A stretch of 64,000 nucleotides of DNA from Ensifer canadensis (GTDB lineage Bacteria > Pseudomonadota > Alphaproteobacteria > Rhizobiales > Rhizobiaceae). Each line of letters opens with the position of its first letter. Positions within the stretch are counted from its first letter, which is position 1. Below, piece after piece: positions 46,778 to 54,702 of the stretch. The stretch lies in contig NZ_CP083370.1 of the NCBI RefSeq assembly GCF_017488845.2, positions 3,214,501 to 3,278,500 on the forward strand, given 5' to 3'. The notes under the pieces were generated by a model. The model was not told where the DNA came from and made no database searches. It saw only the letters and a program-made list of their open reading frames with translations. A program made the translations under genes and the position numbers.

Positions 46778-47764
46778 ATGTCCGCACTTCTCGACGATAG
46801 CATCAAGGCCGATGATGATCTGAAAGTCGGCGCTCTCGCCGATGGACTGGCAACCAGTGCTGCCAATGATCTGAACGTTGACGACGGGTCAACGAGCAAC
46901 GTTGGCATCGCCAACGGCAATGACCGCAATAACTACAGCGACAGTTCGCAGGACAACGACACCCACATCAAGACGGATGTCGACACCGACATCAAGACCG
47001 AGGCCAATGAAAACGGCGACAACCGCAACAACTACTCCGACAGCTCGACCGACTACAATTACGACTACGATTACAAGGACAACAGCAGGGTCGAAACAGA
47101 TATCGACCAGAAGGCCAACGGTGACAACCGCGACAATTCCTATGAATGGGATTATGACAGCAAGGTTACCACCAAGACAGACATCGATACCGACATCAAG
47201 ACGGAAGCCAACGACAACGGCGACAATCGCAACAACTACTCGTCATCCGACAACGACATCATCACCAAATCGGACGACGACTTTGCAACGCTGAAGGACG
47301 TCAAGGACTTCGACAATCTCGGCATCGCCGGTGGGGACCTCACCTTCAATCTCGGCGACGACTTCTCGTTTAATCTGAACGTCGACCACATCCTCAACAA
47401 CTCGCTCGAAGGCGCCGGCAACGATACCGGTTTCAGCGTGGTACAGGCCAACAACCTTGCCGATCAGGACCAGGCCTACGACGTCAGGATGAACAACTCG
47501 GACGCCAACAACGACCTGCGCGCCGACGGCGGGCACTCGGATGGCGGCGATGGTCTGAACTTCGACACCAAGTCGGATTGGGACCTCAAGGCCGGTGACG
47601 GCATCAACGGCAGCACGACCTCCGACTCGTCGGCGATCCTGGCAAATTCCGGCTTCCATCAGGAAATCGTCCAGGGCGCGAACCTTGTCAGCAACACCGT
47701 CGACTCCAGCGTCATCGGTGGCAATTCGCAAACTACGGATGTCGGTCACGACACCGACAGCTGA
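46778..47764 (+). CDS. Highly acidic Asp/Asn-rich repeat protein, putative type I secretion substrate
   Basis: A 328-residue protein of very low isoelectric point, with no signal peptide, membrane helix or cysteine that I can see. Residues ~45-165 hold four imperfect repeats built on TDIDTDIKTEAN and NGDNRNNYSDSS. The C-terminal half has GFSVVQANNLADQDQ (around 219-233) and QGANLVSN near the end, both shared with the next protein. AGGAGGAGAACCAC precedes ATG 46778. First gene before a type I exporter, it is most likely exported, perhaps binding Ca2+ through its Asp/Asn repeats. No classical RTX nonapeptides. Function unknown. Confidence 0.75.
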   Translation: MSALLDDSIKADDDLKVGALADGLATSAANDLNVDDGSTSNVGIANGNDRNNYSDSSQDNDTHIKTDVDTDIKTEANENGDNRNNYSDSSTDYNYDYDYKDNSRVETDIDQKANGDNRDNSYEWDYDSKVTTKTDIDTDIKTEANDNGDNRNNYSSSDNDIITKSDDDFATLKDVKDFDNLGIAGGDLTFNLGDDFSFNLNVDHILNNSLEGAGNDTGFSVVQANNLADQDQAYDVRMNNSDANNDLRADGGHSDGGDGLNFDTKSDWDLKAGDGINGSTTSDSSAILANSGFHQEIVQGANLVSNTVDSSVIGGNSQTTDVGHDTDS

Positions 47765-47925
47765 TCGATCCGTTTCACAAGAGAAGACTGCACCGGCCCC
47801 CCGCGCGGCCGGTGCAGTCGCGCAGATTTGATTTCGGATCGGTTCGTTTCTTTTTTACCGGGGCATTCCTGTCTAGGCCCACCGAAGTCTCCCTTTGATG
47901 CGGAAAAAAGGGAAGGATCGGGACA

Positions 47926-50088
47926 ATGCATACGGAAAGAGTGAATGAAATCATTGCACATTTCATCGGCCTGTTCGAAGCCGATACCGATGAAGCACGG
48001 CTGAGGCAGAAGCAGCTCGAAGGCGGTGATCTGAAGGAAGTTGCGCAGCAGCTCGAAGACGGCGAAGCAAAGCCGTCCGACTTTACATCCTCATACCAGC
48101 TGGTCGACTATGATCCTGAAGTGCTTTATCGAGCGCCCTCCCATGACATTGCCGATGTGGACCTGTTCGGCCGGATCCGCGGCTTCGGCGATCATTTTGC
48201 CGATGCTGTCGCCCAATACGGCAATACCGTACCGGTGAAGCTGTTCGCCAACCTCGGCCAACCCGACGGGGCACCTGTCGAAGACAAGTTGATTGTCCAC
48301 GACGGCCCCGGCTCGGTCATCGCCCATGTGGTCCAGGCCAATATGGTGCGCGACGACGACGCCCTGAACATGACGGATTCCGAGGTCGCCCCGCGCGACA
48401 CGACCTACGTCAGCTACAAACTTGCCGAATTCAGCGCCGAGGCAGCCGAAGCCACTCCATTCGCGCACTACACCCGCGTCGACACCTTTGAAGGTCTCTC
48501 GAAAATCGCCGACGATCTGTCGGACTACGCCGCGGCAAACCGACTGCCGGAACCGCCAGCCTCAAGCAGCGAGCCCGCCCTCAACGCAGGCGCCGATGCT
48601 GGCACAACCATTGTACTCACCGAGCAACCCGCCACTACGGATCCGCTCGACGACGAAATCGACCTTCCCACGACCGTCTCTCCGGACGAATTGCCAAGGG
48701 ATGACAACGGCAATTTCGCCTTGGCCGCCGACAGCATCGAGGGCGTCTACGTCAACGGCTGCCGCGTCGACGAAGCCCCGGTTCTTGCGGACTTCATGCC
48801 TGATCGTGGACTGGCGCAACCGGTTGCCGATCCGGAAGGCACCGACGGCCCGCTGCAGGAGGAAGACGACAAGAGCGGCAATTCCGTTTACGTCGAAGCC
48901 GGCGCCAACATCGTCGCCAATATCGTCAGCATCGTCGAGACCGGCGTCATCGCCCCCGTAACGGCGGTGATGGGCGGATACCATCAGATCGACATCATCT
49001 CGCAATCCTACGCCTATGCCGACAGTGACAGGCTGGATAGGGTTCTGAGTGAAAACTCGGCCGAATCTACGTCACGCACGGTTGCGATGAACATCGCCAA
49101 TTTCGGCCGTGATGCCTATCATTCATCGTCTTCCGAGCAGGACGGCGATACGGCTCAATCGTCGATCTTCCCGAACGCCTGGCGCGTCAGCATGGTGGAG
49201 GGCGACGTTTCCTTCGTCCATTGGGTCGAGCAGTACAACTTCGTAAACGACAACGACACGGTGACCGTGACCACCACCGGCGTCCAGACAACGGCCCTGA
49301 CCGGTGGCAACGTGGCGGTCAACCTCGCTTCCTTCCTCGGTTTGGGCGACCAGTACGACCTGGTGATCGTCGGCGGCAAGGTCCTGGACCTCAACATGAT
49401 CACCCAGGTCGCCGTCTTCTACGACAACGACCACATCAGTGGCATTGCCGCCGGCAACGGCATGACCGTAAACGAGAGCGGCAACCTGATCTGGAACCAG
49501 GCGTCGATCCAGAACATCGGCGCGAATGACCGCTTCGAAGCGATCCCGGACTATATCCAGAAGGCCGTCGACAACATCAACGACCGCATTGACGAACTGC
49601 CCTCAGGCTTTTCGCATGACCTCAATTTCCAGGGCTATGAAGGCCTGAACATTCTTTACATCACCGGCAACCTGTATGACGTCAATGTCATCAAGCAGAT
49701 CAGCATTCTCGGCGACGCCGATTCCGTCAGTTACGTCGCCAGCAAGATCCTCAGCGACAATCCGGATGCTGACATTACCATCCACACTGGTGCAAACGCC
49801 GTCGTCAACAGCGCTCAGATCATCGACTACGACAGTTTCGGCCACACGACCTATGTCGGCGGCCAGGTCTATTCCGATGCGATCCTGATCCAGGCCGGCC
49901 TTGTCGACCACGACACCGATACCCATGACGTGACGCCCAAGGGCGACCGGCTCGCCAACGAAGTCATCGCCTTCATCGGCGACGACGACGCACCGTCACA
50001 TCCGACCGAAACAGTGATCGACGCCGGCAATGACTTGTCCTGGTCCAACGGCCAATGGAACGACGTCATGCACACGGTGCTGACCTAA
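47926..50088 (+). CDS. Large acidic protein with GANxVxN / Qx5DxD repeats, putative type I secretion substrate or partner
   Basis: A 720-residue acidic protein without signal peptide or obvious enzyme motif. Residues ~1-310 include a Pro/Glu/Asp-rich linker; from ~326 on, repeat units recur at about 326, 460, 519 and 622: a GANxVxN-like strand (GANIVAN, GGNVAVN, GNLIWN, GANAVVN) followed by VGGxxxDxN and then QVAVFYDND, QISILGDAD or QSYAYADSD. An extra copy, QANMVRDDD, lies near residue 140. The same two motifs occur in the preceding acidic protein. It precedes the exporter gene by 23 bp. I do not recognise a known family with confidence; a secreted beta-repeat surface protein is my inference. 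Confidence 0.75.
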   Translation: MHTERVNEIIAHFIGLFEADTDEARLRQKQLEGGDLKEVAQQLEDGEAKPSDFTSSYQLVDYDPEVLYRAPSHDIADVDLFGRIRGFGDHFADAVAQYGNTVPVKLFANLGQPDGAPVEDKLIVHDGPGSVIAHVVQANMVRDDDALNMTDSEVAPRDTTYVSYKLAEFSAEAAEATPFAHYTRVDTFEGLSKIADDLSDYAAANRLPEPPASSSEPALNAGADAGTTIVLTEQPATTDPLDDEIDLPTTVSPDELPRDDNGNFALAADSIEGVYVNGCRVDEAPVLADFMPDRGLAQPVADPEGTDGPLQEEDDKSGNSVYVEAGANIVANIVSIVETGVIAPVTAVMGGYHQIDIISQSYAYADSDRLDRVLSENSAESTSRTVAMNIANFGRDAYHSSSSEQDGDTAQSSIFPNAWRVSMVEGDVSFVHWVEQYNFVNDNDTVTVTTTGVQTTALTGGNVAVNLASFLGLGDQYDLVIVGGKVLDLNMITQVAVFYDNDHISGIAAGNGMTVNESGNLIWNQASIQNIGANDRFEAIPDYIQKAVDNINDRIDELPSGFSHDLNFQGYEGLNILYITGNLYDVNVIKQISILGDADSVSYVASKILSDNPDADITIHTGANAVVNSAQIIDYDSFGHTTYVGGQVYSDAILIQAGLVDHDTDTHDVTPKGDRLANEVIAFIGDDDAPSHPTETVIDAGNDLSWSNGQWNDVMHTVLT

Positions 50089-50111
50089 CAAGAACACGAA
50101 CGGGGGAAGGC

Positions 50112-52529
50112 ATGAACGATCTTTCTAAGTGGCGTGGCAGCGGCAGCAAGGCGCCTGCACGGGAAGAGCCGGCTCCGGAGGTCGTCGACGAACTCGAAGC
50201 AGCGTTGACCAACCGATGCATCGCCGCGATCAACGAGGCCGTTGAAGGCCTGCGAAAGGTCGGCCTGGATATCCGCACGACACGGAAAGGGCACGCGCCG
50301 GCACCGAAAGCGATGTCGGAACCCGCGAAACTCGCCGATGCCCCCGCCCCCCGCGACCAAGACGATTCCGACGCAGAGTTTCTCGCCCTCGCCCGCTCGA
50401 TGGCAAACCCCATCCGCCATACCGAGAAGAAGCAGGCCAGTTATCACTTCGGCCCAAGGCGCGACGGCGCCCGGTGGCAAGACCGCGAAAGCGCACCGCT
50501 GGAGGAAGTTGAGCGTCAGGCAGCGCCGGTCGTCGCGGCAATCGCCGAGATGCCGATCGCAAAGGCGGCGCCGGCGGAACTGCCGGAAAACAGCTCGACT
50601 GCGCAGCAGCAAGCACATCGTCGTGGCAACGACAGCGACCCGGCCGATGAATTGAAGGGCCGACCGGGTCGCGCTCTCCCGCAGACGATCGACAACGATC
50701 CAGGCCCGCTGAAAGAGAATGACCGCCGTCCGGCCGTCCGCGACGGCGGCGGCGCCCCGACCGATGGCGGCGGTGGTGGTGGTGGCGACAAGCACACCTT
50801 CCACAAGCGCATGGGACCGGTCAATTTTGCCGCCAGCCTGCGCAACGGTATGGCCGTCGTCCGCCGCAACATGATGATCGTCATCGCGTTTACCATCGCG
50901 ATCAACGTTCTGGTCCTTGCCATTCCGATCTACCTCTTCCAGATCTCCGATCGGGTGCTGACCAGCCGCTCGCAGGATACGCTGGTGATGCTGACGATCG
51001 CCGTGCTCGGTGCCATCGTCCTGCAGGTCATCCTCGATTCCATCCGCCGCTTCATCCTGATGCGCACTGCCGTCGAAATGGAGGTCCAGCTCGGCGCGCC
51101 TATCTTGAGTGCGGCCGCGAGAGCGTCACTGCACGGCAACGGTCGCGACTATCAGGTGTTGAGCGACCTCCAGCAACTGCGCTCCTTCATCGTCTCCGGC
51201 ACCCTGATCTCGTTCCTCGACGCGCCGCTGATGCCGTTCTTCGTGGTGGTCGTCTATATGATCCAGCCGCAGCTCGGGTTGATCGTCATCATGTGCTGCG
51301 TGGTGCTGTTCGTGATCGCGTATCTCAATCAGAAGGCGACGTCGCAGCCCTTCAGCGAGGCCAACGCCTTCCTCAGCCGCGCCAATTTCCACCTGGATTC
51401 GATGTCGCGCAACTCACAGATCATCAACGCACTGGCGATGATCCCGGAAGCAGTAAAGATGTGGGGCCGCGAGACTGCCGGTTCGCTGAAATCGCAAGTC
51501 TATGCCCAGGACCGCAGCATCATCTTTACCGGGGCATCAAAGGCGGTGCGCATGTTCACCCAGGTCGCCCTGCTTGGCTGGGGCGCGCATCTGTCGATGG
51601 ACGGGCACCTCACCGGCGGCATGGTCATTGCTGCCTCGATCATCTCGGGGCGGGCGCTTGCGCCGGTCGAAGGGGCAATCGAGGGTTGGAACCAGCTCAA
51701 TCATTCACGTGCCGCCTATGGCCGGATCAAGCAGTTGCTGGTCAACTCGCCCTTGAACTTTCCGCGCCTGCGACTGCCGAACCCGGAGGGCCGGCTCGAT
51801 GTTGAACGCATCCTCTTCGTGCCGCCGCCGCAGAAGCGCGTGATCCTCAACGGCATCTCCTTCTCGCTCAACAAGGGGGAGTCGCTTGCGGTTATCGGTA
51901 ATTCCGGCTCCGGCAAGACGACGCTCGGCAAGATGCTCGTCGGTTCGATCGTGCCGACCTCAGGCAATGTCCGCCTCGATCTCATGGATTTGAGAAACTG
52001 GGACCAGCGGCAGTTCGGCGAAAGCATCGGCTATCTGCCGCAGGACGTGCAGCTGTTTCCCGGCACGATCAAGGCCAACATCTCGCGCATGCGCGACGAT
52101 GTCGAAGACAGCGCGATCTTCGAAGCGGCCGTACTCGCCGACGTGCACGAGTTGATCGCGTCGTTCCCGCAGGGCTACGAGACGATCGTCGCTGCGGACG
52201 GTGCGCCGCTCTCGGGGGGCCAGAAGCAACGCATTGCGCTGGCACGCGCCTTCTTCGGCAACCCAAAATTCGTGGTGCTGGACGAGCCCAATTCCAATCT
52301 CGACACCAATGGTGAGGCAGCGCTTGCCCGCGCACTGGTGCATGCCAAGAAGCAGGGCATCACCACCGTGACCATCACCCAGCGTCCCTCCTTGCTGCAA
52401 TGCGTCGACAAGATCATGCTTCTGAACGAGGGAACCGTTGCCATGTTCGGTGCGCGCAATGACGTGCTTGCAGCCATCGGCGCCAAGCCGAAGGACGAAA
52501 AGTCCGCACCCCGTATCGCCGGAGAATGA
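50112..52529 (+). CDS. Type I secretion ABC transporter (permease-ATPase) with long N-terminal extension
   Basis: An 805-residue exporter of the PrtD/HlyB class. About 250 extra residues precede the first membrane helix (usual proteins have ~580): charged, Ala/Pro/Glu-rich and ending in a run of glycines at ~219-226. Then come a six-helix ABC membrane domain, Walker A GNSGSGKTT at 596-604, signature LSGGQ at 700-704 and FVVLDEPNSNLD. No peptidase C39 cysteine-histidine pair is visible. GGGGGAAGG precedes ATG 50112. Overlaps the adaptor gene region by translational coupling and should export the acidic proteins upstream. Confidence 0.9.
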   Translation: MNDLSKWRGSGSKAPAREEPAPEVVDELEAALTNRCIAAINEAVEGLRKVGLDIRTTRKGHAPAPKAMSEPAKLADAPAPRDQDDSDAEFLALARSMANPIRHTEKKQASYHFGPRRDGARWQDRESAPLEEVERQAAPVVAAIAEMPIAKAAPAELPENSSTAQQQAHRRGNDSDPADELKGRPGRALPQTIDNDPGPLKENDRRPAVRDGGGAPTDGGGGGGGDKHTFHKRMGPVNFAASLRNGMAVVRRNMMIVIAFTIAINVLVLAIPIYLFQISDRVLTSRSQDTLVMLTIAVLGAIVLQVILDSIRRFILMRTAVEMEVQLGAPILSAAARASLHGNGRDYQVLSDLQQLRSFIVSGTLISFLDAPLMPFFVVVVYMIQPQLGLIVIMCCVVLFVIAYLNQKATSQPFSEANAFLSRANFHLDSMSRNSQIINALAMIPEAVKMWGRETAGSLKSQVYAQDRSIIFTGASKAVRMFTQVALLGWGAHLSMDGHLTGGMVIAASIISGRALAPVEGAIEGWNQLNHSRAAYGRIKQLLVNSPLNFPRLRLPNPEGRLDVERILFVPPPQKRVILNGISFSLNKGESLAVIGNSGSGKTTLGKMLVGSIVPTSGNVRLDLMDLRNWDQRQFGESIGYLPQDVQLFPGTIKANISRMRDDVEDSAIFEAAVLADVHELIASFPQGYETIVAADGAPLSGGQKQRIALARAFFGNPKFVVLDEPNSNLDTNGEAALARALVHAKKQGITTVTITQRPSLLQCVDKIMLLNEGTVAMFGARNDVLAAIGAKPKDEKSAPRIAGE

Positions 52530-52531
52530 CC

Positions 52532-53881
52532 ATGAGCCGCGAGAAGAAGAATGCCGCCGAAGAACATGCCGTCGAGTGGTACTCGGAGGTGCCGCGATCG
52601 ATCAAGCTGCACAGCATGGTCGGCCTCGCGTTGATCGTCGCTTCATTCGGCGGCTTCGGCTACTGGGCCTTCGCAGCCCCTCTGGCAGCGGCAATTATCG
52701 CCCAGGGCAGTTTCGTCGCCAACGGCAACAACAAGATCATTCAGCACCTCGAAGGCGGCATCATCGAGCAGATGCTGGTGGCCGAAGGCGACAAGGTCAA
52801 GACCGGCGATATCCTGGTCAAGCTCGACCAGACGCCGTCGCGCGCCAACGAGCGCGCCCTCAACCTCAAACGCCTGCGTCTCGAGGCGGTGGTCGCACGG
52901 CTGCGTGCCGAAGCCATGGGCAGCGATACATTCAAGATCCCCGACATCGTCAAGAACGAGGCCAGCGATCCGGATATCCACGCGATCATCGAGAGCCAGA
53001 ACGTCAATTTTCACAGCAAGAAGATCAAGCTCGACGACCAGCTGAACCTCATCGACCAGAACATCAGGTCGCTGGAGTTCCGAGCCCAGGGCTACCAGCG
53101 CCAGCAGGAATCGTTCAACAAGCAGCTGGATATCCTCAACGAGGAGCGGGACGCCAAGAGCAAGCTTGTCCAAGGTGGACTGACCAAGAAATCCGAACTG
53201 ATGGCGCTCGACCGCGCCGCGGCCGATGCGATGGGCGAGATCGGCAGGCTCGACGCCGAGGTCAAGGAGAGCCTGTCGCAGATCGACCGCTATCGCCAGG
53301 AGGCGGTCATTGCCGTCAACGCCAACAAGCAGGCGGCGCTCGATGGGCTTGAGGCCGCAGAAGCCGATCTCGATGGCGTGCGCGAGCAGTTGCGCGAGGC
53401 AAGCGAAGTTCTCGGCCGCGCCACCATCCGTTCGCCCGTCGACGGCACAGTGGTGCGCAGCTATTTCCATACCGCCGGAGGGGTGATCGCGACCGGCAAG
53501 CCGATCATGGAAATCCTGCCGGCCAATGTGCCGCTGATCATCGAAGCGCAGGTGCTGCGAACCTCGATCGATCAGTTGCGGGTGGGCGAGGATGCGACCA
53601 TCCGTCTCTCGGCGCTCAACCGCCGCACGACTCCGGTGCTGAGCGGCAAGGTCTTCTACGTCTCGGCGGACTCGGTTGAAGAAGTGAGCGGCGGCCAGCA
53701 GCGCGATGTCTATATCGTCCGCGTCGAGGTTCCCGTCAGCGAGATCCACCGCATCCACGGCTTCCATCCGGTGCCGGGCATGCCGGCGGAAGTGTTGATC
53801 ACGACGTCGGAGCGCACGTTCTTCGAGTATCTGACAAAGCCGATCACCGACAGCATGTCACGCGCCTTCAAGGAAACCTGA
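52532..53881 (+). CDS. Type I secretion membrane fusion protein, HlyD/PrtE family
   Basis: A 449-residue adaptor linking the inner-membrane ABC exporter to an outer-membrane TolC. A single membrane anchor (~27-50) is followed by a lipoyl-like half (IIQHLEGGIIEQMLVAEGDK), a long coiled-coil hairpin (~90-290), the second lipoyl half (ATIRSPVDGTVVRSYFHTAGG, around 53431-53482) and a beta-barrel ending in HPVPGMPAEVLITT. GGAG at 52521 favours ATG 52532; ATG 52526 overlaps the exporter stop. No TolC gene is in the locus. Confidence 0.92.
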   Translation: MSREKKNAAEEHAVEWYSEVPRSIKLHSMVGLALIVASFGGFGYWAFAAPLAAAIIAQGSFVANGNNKIIQHLEGGIIEQMLVAEGDKVKTGDILVKLDQTPSRANERALNLKRLRLEAVVARLRAEAMGSDTFKIPDIVKNEASDPDIHAIIESQNVNFHSKKIKLDDQLNLIDQNIRSLEFRAQGYQRQQESFNKQLDILNEERDAKSKLVQGGLTKKSELMALDRAAADAMGEIGRLDAEVKESLSQIDRYRQEAVIAVNANKQAALDGLEAAEADLDGVREQLREASEVLGRATIRSPVDGTVVRSYFHTAGGVIATGKPIMEILPANVPLIIEAQVLRTSIDQLRVGEDATIRLSALNRRTTPVLSGKVFYVSADSVEEVSGGQQRDVYIVRVEVPVSEIHRIHGFHPVPGMPAEVLITTSERTFFEYLTKPITDSMSRAFKET

Positions 53882-54050
53882 GGCGAAGTACGGGGGGTGG
53901 GGATGACGAAGGGGCTAAGCAGAATGGGGCGGCAGCTTTCGCTGTTTCACCAGCAATCTGCCAACGCCTTGAAGGCTCGGTCATTTCCGTCAAAATGGTT
54001 TGCGCCGGCAATGGCAGCGCGTCATCGATGGCGCACAGAGGAGACGTTCG

Positions 54051-54545
54051 ATGGCAGCGATACACGAGGTGCTTCTGCTTGTCGGCCGCCTCAACTATGT
54101 CTGGACCAATACCGAAAGCCTGCTGATCTATATCATCGCCCACCTGTTGAATGTCGACAAGGAGCGGGCGATCGTGGTCTTTCTGACCTTGAACACGACG
54201 CGCGCCCGCATCGATCTGACCGAGCGCCTGGCCAAGCTGCCGGTCACGCCGGTCGACACGCGCGACAGCGTTCTTTCGATCATGGACCGGCTGAAACAGC
54301 AGTCGAAGATGCGCAACAAATACAATCACTGCATCTATTCCTTCGACGAGCAGGGCGAGATCTCCAGTACACAGCTGATGCGCCTGGTCGAGGGCGACAA
54401 GGACATTCGCTACGGCAAGGTCGAGCAACTGGACGCCCGGGAACTGGAGCGGCTCGAAGCCGCCATCCAGGAGATCACCGAAATCAGCAAGAGCCTCTGG
54501 GCCTTCATTCGCTCACGGCCGAACTTCGACGAGCGTTCGATCTAG
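54051..54545 (+). CDS. Small helical HEPN-like protein
   Basis: A 164-residue, all-helical protein: LLLVGRLNYVWTNTESLLIYIIAHLL, a conserved-looking RARIDLTERLAKL and MRNKYNHCIYSF. The last contains R88-x4-H93, matching the Rx4-6H catalytic motif of HEPN ribonucleases, in the expected late-helix position. AGAGGAG before ATG 54051 decides the start. It sits between the type I exporter genes and the acyltransferase-TPR gene, same strand. Could be an RNase/toxin-like regulator or a structural relative without activity; I cannot decide. Confidence 0.65.
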   Translation: MAAIHEVLLLVGRLNYVWTNTESLLIYIIAHLLNVDKERAIVVFLTLNTTRARIDLTERLAKLPVTPVDTRDSVLSIMDRLKQQSKMRNKYNHCIYSFDEQGEISSTQLMRLVEGDKDIRYGKVEQLDARELERLEAAIQEITEISKSLWAFIRSRPNFDERSI

Positions 54546-54702
54546 ACGAGATTGCCACAGCCGGCAGGCGACATCCTGCATTCGGATAATATCCTTGGTA
54601 TATAATGGCTAAATATTGACTATAAGCTAAAGTTGTTTCGAAGAAATTCTGGCTTGAAATACGCTAAACTAAAAATACTTCTCAGTTGCGTAAGAGGGCG
54701 TT

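Noticed and set aside
46905..47270. Short DNA repeats suggesting a CRISPR array
   Set aside because: They are in frame, vary in sequence and spacing, encode a repeated peptide, and no cas genes are near.
46778..50088. Classical RTX calcium-binding nonapeptides in the acidic proteins
   Set aside because: I looked for GGxGxDxxx repeats and found none; the Asp-rich repeats follow other patterns.
53897..54589. 230-codon plus-strand frame overlapping the HEPN-like gene
   Set aside because: Arg/His/Gln-rich shadow in another frame; the 54051 frame has a ribosome site and coherent helices.
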